A stretch of DNA of 13,578 nt from contig CAYQJO010000111.1 in the NCBI GenBank assembly GCA_964417785.1, forward strand, positions 1-13,578, given 5' to 3'. The position numbers were made by a program, and so were the translations under genes. The notes below the pieces were generated by a model, which was given only the letters and a program-made list of their open reading frames with translations, was not told where the DNA came from and searched no databases. Source of the stretch: DAOTUL01 sp034437435. GTDB taxonomy: Bacteria > Chloroflexota > Anaerolineae > Aggregatilineales > Phototrophicaceae. Of the stretch, positions 1 through 7,331 are shown in pieces; the stretch's first letter is position 1; the number at the start of each line of letters is the position of its first letter.

Positions 1-144
1 ACTCTGCAATTCGTCGGCGCTGTAGCCGAGCCATTCCTGCAGTGTTCGATTGGTCTTCAGCACATATCCGGATTGGTCAACGAGCAGCATGCCAAAGCCC
101 GCCTCCTCAAGGATCACGCTAAATAGCGATTTATGATCTAACAT
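1..144 (-). CDS. PAS-domain protein, N-terminal fragment (cut by window edge)
   Basis: The reverse strand reads 48 open codons from an ATG at 144 to the window edge. GGGAG (plus-strand CTCCC, 151-155) lies 6 nt upstream as a ribosome binding site. The peptide begins MLDHKSLF, then has a PAS-type pattern: GFGMLLVDQSG, a turn, and then TNRTLQEWLGYS followed by DEL. This 'LLVD..G.....N......LGYS.DEL' arrangement is the usual start of a PAS sensor domain in histidine kinases, diguanylate cyclases and PAS-containing regulators. The effector domain lies outside the window, so the protein's output is unknown. It is divergent from the ferritin-like gene, so the two may share control sequences in 145-399. 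Confidence 0.72.
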   Translation of the reverse strand, partial: MLDHKSLFSVILEEAGFGMLLVDQSGYVLKTNRTLQEWLGYSADELQS

Positions 145-330
145 CGAACACTCCCGTATTACTCTTGGGCATGGTTGTCATTTTTGTCAATAAGGCCATG
201 CATAGATACTATCAGTATACTATATTTGAGCCTACTGTGCGTAATGTCGCCAATAATTATGGTTGAGTTGAGCAACAGCAGTTCAACACCGCCTTAAATC
301 GTGAAAGAACACACAAATTCGACATCGAGC
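145..330. promoter_or_regulatory. Divergent AT-rich intergenic region with candidate promoter elements
   Basis: This gap between the PAS gene and the ferritin-like gene is markedly more AT-rich than its surroundings. It holds a + strand pair TTGTCA (184-189), 17-nt spacer, TACTAT (207-212), which matches sigma70-type boxes at 5/6 and 4/6. It also holds a direct repeat ATACTAT at 206-212 and 217-223 (11-bp period), with the palindrome AGTATACT at 214-221. Several TA-rich hexamers could serve as a -10 on the - strand, but I found none with a good -35. No small gene is evident here. Confidence 0.35.
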
Positions 331-366
331 CTTCACAATCTCTACAAAAGTCCGGCGCATGATAGG
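331..366 (+). promoter_or_regulatory. Candidate activator-dependent promoter of the ferritin-like gene (copy 1 of a shared module)
   Basis: The block starts with CTTCACA and continues through ACAAAAG and CGGCGCA to ATAG. It matches the block at 1184-1219 with the same internal spacing; I count 27 identities in the first 35 positions. Two adjacent 11-mers (332-342 and 343-353) could be tandem half-sites covering the -35 position. GATAGG (361-366) is then the -10-like element. Transcription from here would give a short leader before the ATG at 400. The recurrence is seen directly; the promoter role is inferred. Confidence 0.5.
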
Positions 367-399
367 TGTAAATCGAACCAACGAGACAAGGACAACACC

Positions 400-1098
400 A
401 TGTTCAAGAAATTCGCAGTCACAGTCATGCTCATCGGCGTCTTCATGCTCGGTGCAGTCGCGGTCTACGCACAGCAGGGCGGCGGTAATGGCAATGGGCG
501 CGGCGGCGGTCCCAACAATCAACCCGGTGATCCGACCACCTGCACGGACGAACCACAGCTTAACGCCTACAACAACGGCGGCATCGTCAACCCGCAGAAC
601 AGCGGACGTTGGGATGACCAGCAGCGCGGCCAGATGAACCGGGGCGCAGGTGCAAGTGGAACGGGCATGTACACCAGCCTGCCACCTGCCACCGTCGAGG
701 AGCTGCCGCAGGAGATCGTCGACCTGATGATCGACGGTTGGCTGGACGAGCAGCACGCTTACGCCGCCTACGAGGCGATCATGGCGCAGTTCGGTGAAAT
801 TGCGCCGTTCGCCAACATCCAGCAGGCAGAACTGCAGCATGCGGCGGCCTGGGAATTCCTGTTCGACCGCTACGGCATTCCCGTGCCGGAAGTACCGGAG
901 TTCGAGGTGCCAACCTTCGCCAGCCCGCAGGACGCATGCGCCCTGCGGGCCGAGGCCGAGATCGCCAACTTCGCGCTCTATGACGAGATGTTGGAAGCCT
1001 TCGAACCCTACCCGGACATCTACCAGGTGGCACTGGCGCTGCGGAACGCCTCCGAGTTCAACCACCTGCCCGCCCTTCAGACCTGCACGGGATCGTAA
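400..1098 (+). CDS. Secreted ferritin-like di-iron protein (DUF2202 family)
   Basis: This is a 232-aa exported protein. Residues 1-24 form a signal peptide (KK, a hydrophobic core, then VYA before QQ). A Gly/Asn-rich linker follows, then a helical domain from about residue 100. Ferritin-type ligand motifs are visible: E117 in helix 1, E144-xx-H147 (ELQH), E185 or E187 in helix 3, and E219-xx-H222 (EFNH). The phrases PFANIQQAELQHAA and FDRYGIPVP are typical of DUF2202. The role of the family is not firmly established; a di-iron oxidation or metal/redox stress function on the cell surface is inferred from the ligands. The ATG at 400 is preferred over an in-frame GTG at 301, because the signal peptide begins at 400 and the 331-366 promoter block lies inside the longer version. 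Three cysteines (C48, C180, C229) could form disulfides. The gene is a single transcription unit closed by the terminator at 1123. Confidence 0.85.
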   Translation: MFKKFAVTVMLIGVFMLGAVAVYAQQGGGNGNGRGGGPNNQPGDPTTCTDEPQLNAYNNGGIVNPQNSGRWDDQQRGQMNRGAGASGTGMYTSLPPATVEELPQEIVDLMIDGWLDEQHAYAAYEAIMAQFGEIAPFANIQQAELQHAAAWEFLFDRYGIPVPEVPEFEVPTFASPQDACALRAEAEIANFALYDEMLEAFEPYPDIYQVALALRNASEFNHLPALQTCTGS

Positions 1099-1122
1099 AC
1101 GATAACCCCATCCCTTCCCACT

Positions 1123-1161
1123 GGCCGGATGCACAACAACGCATCCGGCCTTTTTTGTTTT
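1123..1161 (+). terminator. Strong intrinsic terminator after the ferritin-like gene
   Basis: A perfect 10-bp GC-rich stem (GGCCGGATGC at 1123-1132 and GCATCCGGCC at 1141-1150) encloses an 8-nt loop. It is followed at once by TTTTTTGTTTT (1151-1161). It lies 24 nt past the stop codon and separates the ferritin-like gene from the bc operon, so the latter needs its own promoter. Confidence 0.93.
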
Positions 1162-1183
1162 CGACACAATCCCCACAAGGTGT

Positions 1184-1219
1184 CTTCACAGGTTCCACAC
1201 AAGTTCGGCGCAGTATAGC
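1184..1219 (+). promoter_or_regulatory. Candidate activator-dependent promoter of the bc operon (copy 2 of the shared module)
   Basis: Two 11-bp units, TTCACAGGTTC (1185-1195) and CACACAAGTTC (1196-1206), agree at 8/11 positions. They are followed by CGGCGCA and TATAGC (1214-1219), a possible -10. No good -35 hexamer exists at the right distance, because the repeats occupy that place, as expected of an activator-dependent promoter. The block is nearly the same as 331-366. A predicted start near 1226 leaves about 44 nt of leader before the ATG at 1270. The tandem 11-bp pattern fits OmpR/PhoB-type regulators; the regulator's identity is inferred. Confidence 0.5.
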
Positions 1220-1256
1220 CGCATAACGATACACAGCATGATTTTTGACAGCACTC

Positions 1257-1262
1257 AGGAGG
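1257..1262 (+). promoter_or_regulatory. Ribosome binding site AGGAGG
   Basis: A full AGGAGG lies 7 nt before the ATG at 1270. It fixes this start (followed directly by a second ATG at 1273) for the first gene of the bc operon. Confidence 0.85.
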
Positions 1263-1269
1263 AACGATC

Positions 1270-2217
1270 ATGATGCAAAAATTACTCATAGGCGGGCTGG
1301 TACTGGGAATCGTGGCGGTGATCGGCTTCGGGCTGATCGACGCCGGACGTGTGCCACAGGACGCGGAGCCTGTCGCGCTGGTAACAACACCCATACCGAG
1401 CAGCACCCCCGCAGCAACCGCGACCATTATTCCGACAATCGCTGCCGTCGAATCGACCGAAGAAGCCGCTGCCCCACCAGAACAAACACCCGACCCGCAG
1501 CCAATGAACACGATGGGTGATCCCTGGCAGGCCGAGGGTCGGATCAGTGTTCTGGAGGATTTTGGCTTTACCCTGACGACAGCGGACGGGGATTTCTACG
1601 TGGAGCTTGGCCCACCGACCTACTGGCAGGCGCAGGCTGTGACACTGGCTGTCGGTGATGTCGTCAGCGTGGACGGTTACTACAACGGCGAACAGGTGCA
1701 TGCCCGCGTGATCAATGCGAACAGCGAACAACTGGTGATTCGCACGGAGTCCGGCCAGCCGATGTGGGCGGGCGGTGCGGATCATACGAACGGCAGCGGC
1801 GAGCAGCAGGCGCAGGGCGTCACACAGCTTCAGGTCGCGCCGGAGGACTGGCTGACGCTGACAGGCGTCATCGGTAGTGTCGCAAACGGCAATGTCACCC
1901 TGAACGTTGATGATGGCACCGCACTCAGTCTTCAGATGGGTCGTCCCGACTTCTGGCAAAGCCAGGGCATCACACTCAACTCCGGTGATCCGGTCGAGGT
2001 GCTTGGTTTCTGGTCGGGCGATCAGTTCATGGCAGGCGACATCCGCAAGACCGCAACGGGCGAGACGATCATGCTGCGCGACCCTAACGGACGGCAGTTA
2101 TGGGGCGGTCCGGGTAACAGCGGCGGCAACCAGGGTAACGGCAATCAGGGTGATGGCAACCAGGGTGGCGGCAACCAGGGCGGTGGTAATGGTTATCACG
2201 GCGGGCGCGAGGGATAA
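1270..2217 (+). CDS. Membrane-anchored extracytoplasmic protein with two tandem homologous beta-rich domains and a Gly/Asn/Gln tail
   Basis: The protein has 315 aa. Residues 4-24 form an uncleaved-looking N-terminal membrane segment, and 28-80 are a Thr/Pro/Ala/Glu-rich linker typical of surface proteins. Residues 84-169 and 192-280 are two copies of one domain. Both contain (Y/F)WQxQxxTL, then GD, V, G(Y/F), a conserved GxQ, and end in a 'G(Q/R)...(M/L)W.GG' phrase; the core shows about 14 identities in 31 positions. The alternating strand pattern and 'GD.V.V.G' turn suggest a small OB-like barrel of the DUF5666 kind, but I do not assign a family firmly. The C-terminus (281-315) is a Gly/Asn/Gln repeat tail. 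It lacks CxxCH and cysteine ligands, so it is probably not itself an electron carrier. It heads the bc operon, ending 5 nt before cytochrome b, so a structural or accessory role for that complex is plausible. Function is unknown. Confidence 0.8.
   Translation: MMQKLLIGGLVLGIVAVIGFGLIDAGRVPQDAEPVALVTTPIPSSTPAATATIIPTIAAVESTEEAAAPPEQTPDPQPMNTMGDPWQAEGRISVLEDFGFTLTTADGDFYVELGPPTYWQAQAVTLAVGDVVSVDGYYNGEQVHARVINANSEQLVIRTESGQPMWAGGADHTNGSGEQQAQGVTQLQVAPEDWLTLTGVIGSVANGNVTLNVDDGTALSLQMGRPDFWQSQGITLNSGDPVEVLGFWSGDQFMAGDIRKTATGETIMLRDPNGRQLWGGPGNSGGNQGNGNQGDGNQGGGNQGGGNGYHGGREG
2122..2193 (+). repeat. 15-bp tandem repeat coding for a GGNQG-type tail
   Basis: There are four and a partial fifth in-frame 15-bp units at 2122-2136, 2137-2151, 2152-2166, 2167-2181 and 2182-2193. 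They share GGCAAYCAGGG and encode GGNQG, NGNQG, DGNQG, GGNQG and GGNG. The units differ mainly in the first codon and at third positions. Such arrays can change copy number by slippage without breaking the frame. Confidence 0.85.
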
Positions 2218-2222
2218 GCATC

Positions 2223-3605
2223 ATGACGATTGATCCGCGTCCCGAACCGATCCCGCAGCGTGTGGCCGACTCGATCAACCGCGATGACCTACCGCTGACC
2301 GACGACCGTTCTCGGCTCAAGTACGTGATGAACAACCTCCTGCTGCACATCCACCCCAGCCGCGTGAACAAAGCCTCGCTCAAGTTCACGTATACGTGGG
2401 GTCTGGGCGGGCTGTCGATCCTGCTGCTGATGGTGCTGGTCGGCACGGGCATCATGCTCATGTTCGTTTACACGCCGACACCAGCTACGGCCTACAGCGA
2501 TATGCTACGCCTGCAAACCGAGGTCAACTACGGACAGTTCATCCGCAACCTGCATCACTGGAGCGGCAACCTGCTGGTGGTCGTCACATTCCTGCATATG
2601 CTGCGCGTGTTTTTCACCGGCGGCTTGCGCCCCCCGCGTGAGTTCAACTGGGTGCTGGGCGTGGTCCTGCTGCTGCTGGTTGTGGTAGCGAACTTCACCG
2701 GCTATCTGCTCCCCTGGGATCAACTGGCGTACTGGGCGGTAACGGTGGGCGCAAGCCTGTTGAGCTATATCCCACTGATCGGTGAAAGGCTGGCGCAGTT
2801 CATCCTCGGTGGGCCGGAGGTCAGCGGCTCAACCCTGACCAACTTCTACGGGCTGCATGTGGCGATTATCCCGATGGCGATCTTCTTTCTAGCGTCGTTT
2901 CATATCTGGCGCGTCCGTAAGGATAGCCTGACGGTCCCGCGTGACATCGAGACAGAAAAAGCGACCAGACTGGAAAAAGTCCCCACCATGCCCCATCTCG
3001 TCAGCATCGAATTCGTTTTTGCGCTGGTGATGATGGCGCTGCTCATCCTATGGGCGTCGTGGATCAACGCGCCACTGGAAGCCGCCGCCGACCCGAATCA
3101 CAGCCCGAATCCGGCGAAAGCCGCCTGGTACTTTATGGGGATACAGGAGCTTCTGCTGCATTTCCACCCGGTCGTCGGTGCGATCATCATACCCATCCTC
3201 GGCCTGGGCGCACTGGTTGCCTTCCCCTACCTGCGCTTTGACAGTGACAGCGAAGGTGTGTGGTTCCGCTCGCATAAGGGGCGGCATATGGCGTGGTTCG
3301 CGGTAGGGACGGCGCTGTTTGTCACGCCAGCGTTAGTGATCCTCGATGAGGTCGCCATCGACTTCCCGGCGCTGCTGCCGACCTTACCGACATTGGTCAG
3401 CAACGGGCTGCTGCCGCTGATGATCCTGCTGCTCGGCTTTGTACTCTACGGCGCGACGATGAAAGCGGTCTTTCGTGCCAACCGGGACGAGACGCGACAG
3501 GCGCTGTTTGTACTGTTAGTCGTCGGCTTCGTGATTTTGACCGTGATCGGTGTCGCCTTCCGGGGTGAAGGTATGGCGCTGATGTGGCCCTGGGAGGTGA
3601 TGTAA
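2223..3605 (+). CDS. Cytochrome b of a bc complex (b6-type, fused b6 + subunit IV; QcrB/PetB-like)
   Basis: This 460-aa integral membrane protein forms the quinol-oxidising core of a bc complex. The N-terminal half is like cytochrome b6. Haem ligands H111 and H125 come from LHHWSGN and FLHMLRVF. H212 and H227 come from GLHVAIIP and SFHIWRVRK. Spacings are 14 and 15; a 15-residue second spacing is the b6-type signature. TGYLLPWDQ-AYWAV is also b6-like. The C-terminal part corresponds to subunit IV, but I count about nine membrane helices in total, more than b6 plus IV. The Qo-site PEWY motif reads A300-A301-W-Y, so the catalytic glutamate is missing. The residue aligned with the b6 haem-c(i) cysteine is G60 in the WGLGG phrase. 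The gene lies 5 nt after its upstream neighbour and 2 nt before the Rieske gene. The bc assignment is secure; the donor is probably menaquinol (inference). Confidence 0.95.
   Translation: MTIDPRPEPIPQRVADSINRDDLPLTDDRSRLKYVMNNLLLHIHPSRVNKASLKFTYTWGLGGLSILLLMVLVGTGIMLMFVYTPTPATAYSDMLRLQTEVNYGQFIRNLHHWSGNLLVVVTFLHMLRVFFTGGLRPPREFNWVLGVVLLLLVVVANFTGYLLPWDQLAYWAVTVGASLLSYIPLIGERLAQFILGGPEVSGSTLTNFYGLHVAIIPMAIFFLASFHIWRVRKDSLTVPRDIETEKATRLEKVPTMPHLVSIEFVFALVMMALLILWASWINAPLEAAADPNHSPNPAKAAWYFMGIQELLLHFHPVVGAIIIPILGLGALVAFPYLRFDSDSEGVWFRSHKGRHMAWFAVGTALFVTPALVILDEVAIDFPALLPTLPTLVSNGLLPLMILLLGFVLYGATMKAVFRANRDETRQALFVLLVVGFVILTVIGVAFRGEGMALMWPWEVM
3593..3600 (+). promoter_or_regulatory. Ribosome binding site GGAGGTGA inside the cytochrome b 3' end
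   Basis: An ideal anti-16S match lies in the last codons of cytochrome b, 7 nt before the ATG at 3608. It decides the Rieske start in favour of 3608 over the upstream in-frame ATG at 3584. Confidence 0.85.
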
Positions 3606-3607
3606 TC

Positions 3608-4111
3608 ATGGCTGAAGTGACACAGGATCAGGACGACATGGGCCGCCGTGATTTTCTGAAAATAGCCTGGACTGCCACCGGTGCATTGACACTGGCAGCA
3701 GGCGGCGGGTTGGCCCTCAACTTCTTCGCGCCGAAGGTCGTCACCGGGGAGTTTGGCGGCATCTTCGACCCTGGCCTGGTGGATGACTTCCCGCCCGGCA
3801 GTGTGACGCCCATCACCAACGGGCGCTTCTATCTGGTGCGTCAGGCCGATGGCGGCTTCGTCGCCCTGTACCAGAAATGCACACACCTGGGCTGCGCCGT
3901 TCCCTGGGAGCCGGAAAGCGGGCAGTTCGTGTGTCCGTGCCATGCTTCGGCATTCGAGATGGACGGCGACGTAATTAACCCGCCCGCCCCGCGTCCGCTG
4001 GACCGCTTCCCAGTGACGATTAGCGACGGACGGGTGCGCGTCGATACGGGAGAGCGTATCGAGCGCGACCACACCGGCGTAGATGATGCGGTCTATCCGC
4101 AGGAAGTGTAA
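3608..4111 (+). CDS. Rieske [2Fe-2S] protein of the bc complex, Tat-exported (QcrA/PetC-like)
   Basis: A 167-aa protein that accepts the first electron from quinol at the Qo site and passes it to cytochrome c. The N-terminus has a twin-arginine motif, GRRDFLKIAW (from about residue 12), followed by a hydrophobic stretch. This indicates Tat export as a folded, N-terminally anchored protein. The two cluster-binding loops are complete: CTHLGC (C91, H93, C96) and CPCHAS (C109, C111, H112). C91, H93, C109 and H112 would hold the cluster, and C96 and C111 would form the loop disulfide. The segment after the second loop (NPPAPRPLDRFPVTISDGRVRV) has the expected Pro-rich turn. The start is set by the strong ribosome binding site at 3593. 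The gene is 2 nt from each neighbour, so co-translation with cytochrome b and c is likely. The length is normal for short b6f-type Rieske proteins. Confidence 0.95.
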   Translation: MAEVTQDQDDMGRRDFLKIAWTATGALTLAAGGGLALNFFAPKVVTGEFGGIFDPGLVDDFPPGSVTPITNGRFYLVRQADGGFVALYQKCTHLGCAVPWEPESGQFVCPCHASAFEMDGDVINPPAPRPLDRFPVTISDGRVRVDTGERIERDHTGVDDAVYPQEV

Positions 4112-4113
4112 CG

Positions 4114-5169
4114 ATGACACATGAGCAAACATGGATCGGATTTCTGGCGACGGGCCTGCTCCTCGTCACCATCGGCATGGTGGTGCTACGCGAACCCGTG
4201 CTGCAATCTCGCGCTGCCGACACGCAGTTGGCGGCGGCTGTTCATGAGGGAACGGGCATCTATCTGGAAAACTGCGTCGTCTGTCACGGTGCGGCGGGTG
4301 AGGGTCTTGGCGCGTACCCGGCGTTGGAAGCCGCCGCCAGCATGGACGCCAGCGAACTATACAAAGTGATCGACCGGGGGCGCTACGGCACGCAGATGGC
4401 CGCCTACGGCATTGACGAAGGCGGCGTGTTGAGCCAGACACAGATCGAGGCGCTGGTCGCACTCATCCAGCATGGTGACTGGGGTGATGTCTACGCGATT
4501 GCCGCCGCGAACGATTTGATCCCACCGGAACTGGTCGTGCCGGAAGTGTCGGACGACACCATCGCCCAGGTGAGTACCCTGCCGGATGGCGATCTGCTGG
4601 CGGGTGGGTTAACGCTCTATGCCATCAACTGCGCGTCCTGTCATGGTGCCAACATGGAAGGGACGACGCTCGCCCCCACGCTGCATACCGACGATCTACG
4701 GGCAACCGAAAGCTACGAAATCGCCCGTATGGTCGAGCAAGGAGTGCCGGGAACACTCATGGCCGGGTGGGATGCCGCACTCGATGACTCCGAGGTCGAT
4801 GCGCTGGTGGCACTCATCTTGCGCTGGCCGGAGGTACAGGCCGCCGGAGTGGAAATCCCTGTAGTGGAAGCCGAACCCATCGACATGAGTCCCGAAGCCA
4901 TCGCACGCGGCGAGCGCCTGTTCGACATCACATGTGCTTCGTGTCATGGTGTGGACGGCTACGGCACACGTATGGCACCAGCACTGAACAACATCCTCTT
5001 CCTGGACACCACATCGGACGCACAGATGCGACAGATCATCGCGATGGGCGTTCCCGGTACGGTGATGCCAGCATGGAGCAACCGCTTCAGCGACGCACAG
5101 ATGAACGACCTGATCGCCTATCTGCGGAGTCTTCAGGCCACTGCGCCAACGATCACGCAAGCACGATAG
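4114..5169 (+). CDS. Membrane-anchored tri-haem cytochrome c (three class I domains)
   Basis: The protein has 351 aa with a single N-terminal membrane segment (about residues 7-26) and three consecutive mono-haem cytochrome c domains on the outer face. Haem sites are CVVCH (C54, C57, H58), CASCH (C173, C176, H177) and CASCH (C274, C277, H278). Likely axial methionines are M95 (TQMAAYG), M216 (GTLMAGW) and M318 (GTVMPAW), 41-44 residues after each first cysteine. Domain 1 is the most divergent. Each domain ends in the usual amphipathic helix (for example LIAYLRSL). It starts 2 nt after the Rieske stop and takes the place of cytochrome f or c1 in the complex. Its partner oxidase or other acceptor is not in the window. 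Export would be by Sec, with haem attachment outside the membrane. Confidence 0.94.
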   Translation: MTHEQTWIGFLATGLLLVTIGMVVLREPVLQSRAADTQLAAAVHEGTGIYLENCVVCHGAAGEGLGAYPALEAAASMDASELYKVIDRGRYGTQMAAYGIDEGGVLSQTQIEALVALIQHGDWGDVYAIAAANDLIPPELVVPEVSDDTIAQVSTLPDGDLLAGGLTLYAINCASCHGANMEGTTLAPTLHTDDLRATESYEIARMVEQGVPGTLMAGWDAALDDSEVDALVALILRWPEVQAAGVEIPVVEAEPIDMSPEAIARGERLFDITCASCHGVDGYGTRMAPALNNILFLDTTSDAQMRQIIAMGVPGTVMPAWSNRFSDAQMNDLIAYLRSLQATAPTITQAR

Positions 5170-5175
5170 TATAAT
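5170..5175 (+). promoter_or_regulatory. Possible -10 element (TATAAT) before the response regulator gene
   Basis: A perfect TATAAT directly follows the stop of the cytochrome c gene, in an AT-rich patch (5166-5179) unlike the flanking coding DNA. No good -35 is seen 16-18 nt upstream, and no terminator precedes it. The regulator genes may therefore have both read-through from the bc operon and a weak internal promoter. Confidence 0.35.
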
Positions 5176-5221
5176 ATACCATGCAACGAAGGCATTGCTG
5201 ATCTGCTGAAAGGCTCATTCT

Positions 5222-5906
<685 letters not shown>

Positions 5907-5914
<8 letters not shown>

Positions 5915-7319
5915 GCTGTGGCCCCGGCTGGCGATCAGCTTTCTCGCGGTCACGCTGCTGGTGATCGGCGTGGTGGCGGTGGTCGTGCGTGGCTCGGTCG
6001 AATCGAGCTTTGGTGAGTACGTCAACGTCAGCAACCGGGCGCGTTTTGGCGGTGATCTCGTTGCGGATCTGGAAGTATACTACGCTGGATCAGGAAGCTG
6101 GACCGGGGTGGATGCTCTGCTGCCAGGACGCGGCGGCGGTCAGGGAGCCGGGAGCGGTTCCGGTGACGGCCAGGGTGGACGCGGTGCTCAGGTTTACATC
6201 GCGGACGCGGATGGGGTGATCGCAGCCTCGACTCAGCCGGATTGGATCGGTCAACCCGTGTACGCCATCGGCCCCAGCCGCCAGATTGACCTGACGGTAG
6301 AGGGTCGGCGCATCGGCATTCTCGGTGAACAGACGCCGGGGACGGTCGCGCTGACCGAAGCGGAGACCCAGTTTTTACAGGATACGACAAACGGCCTGCT
6401 GCTGACCGGGGTCGCTGCCGGATTGGTGGCGGTCGTGCTGGGGATCGGCCTCTCCTACAGCCTGACCCGCCCCCTGCACAAGTTGACGGCACGCATTAGC
6501 CAGTGGCGTTTGCGCGATGAGACGGAACCGCTGCCCGTCGAAGGCACCGACGAAATCCGGCGGTTGGGCGCGGCTTTCAATGATCTGCTGGCACGTTTAG
6601 CCGATGGTGAGGTGCAGCGCCAGCGCATGAGCGCCGATGTCGCCCACGAACTGCGGACCCCGGTTACGGTAATGCGCGGCCACCTGGAAGCGATGATGGA
6701 CGGCGTGTATCCGCTGGATGCCGCATACCTCGCTGTCGCTTACGATCAGGTGCTGCACCTGGCACGGTTAGTCGAGGATTTGCGGCTGCTCACCCAGGCC
6801 GAATCCGGAAGCCTGCCGCTGACTCCGGCTATATTTGACCTCAAACCGACCATACGAGCGGCGGTGGAACGTTTCACGCCGCTGGCCGCCGATGAATCTA
6901 TCACCATGACGATGGCACTGCCGGATGCACCAACAGCAGTCTATGCCGATCCGCACCGGGTGCAGCAGGTACTCGACAATCTACTGAACAACGCGGTTCG
7001 TCATACACCCACCAGCGGCAGGATCGATGTTGAGGTGACGACGACGGGCGAATCAGTACGGGTATTCATCACCAATGAAACCGCCTCTACGCTCAGCGAT
7101 GACCAGATCGCGCACCTGTTCGACCGCTTCTGGCGTGGCGAAGATGCCCGTGAACGTGATACCGGCGGCAGCGGTCTGGGGTTGGCGATCACCCGCGAAC
7201 TGCTGCGCCTCCAGAGCGGCGACATCCACGCGGAGCGGGTGGACGGCGGCTTGCGGCTGGACTTCATACTGCCGGGCGAAAGCCAGTCTGCTACAATTGG
7301 CGAAACAGCCTTTATTTGA
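5907..7319 (+). CDS. Sensor histidine kinase (HAMP-HisKA-HATPase), partner of the response regulator
   Basis: The 470-aa membrane kinase starts at the ATG overlapping the regulator's stop (ATGAATAA), which indicates coupled translation. An in-frame ATG at 5841 would only extend into the regulator. TM1 spans residues 8-27, and the external sensor region 28-163 includes a Gly-rich stretch (74-93) and the phrase YIADADGVIAAS. TM2 spans about 164-187. A HAMP linker follows, beginning SLTRPLHKLTARI. HisKA has H247 in SADVAHELRTPV. The catalytic domain has the N box around N358-N362 (DNLLNNAVRH), the F box (LFDRFWRGE) and the G2 box (GGSGLGLAI). The kinase should autophosphorylate H247 and pass phosphate to D53 of the regulator. 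The domain order resembles BaeS-type kinases. The stimulus is unknown; the unusual Gly-rich loop is treated as a finding. Confidence 0.94.
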
Positions 7320-7331
7320 AGCGACCTGCCT

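Noticed and set aside
301..399. GTG start at 301 giving a 33-residue longer ferritin-like protein
   Set aside because: The signal peptide begins at the ATG at 400, and the extension contains the conserved promoter block shared with 1184-1219.
283..1176. Long open frame (297 codons) on the - strand opposite the ferritin-like gene
   Set aside because: It is the antisense shadow of a GC-rich gene with signal peptide and di-iron motifs on the + strand. The antisense frame has no recognisable motif and runs through the terminator.
1245..1250. TTGACA as a -35 box for the bc operon
   Set aside because: It is only 20 nt before the start codon, leaving no room for a -10 and transcription start upstream of the ribosome binding site.
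3584..3607. Upstream in-frame start for the Rieske protein
   Set aside because: The GGAGGTGA site is correctly spaced for 3608 only, and the Tat signal reads normally from there.
3446..4132. Other long antisense frames, such as 228 codons opposite the Rieske gene and 293 codons opposite the response regulator (5153-6034)
   Set aside because: Both lie opposite genes with complete, diagnostic motifs and have low-complexity or motif-free translations.
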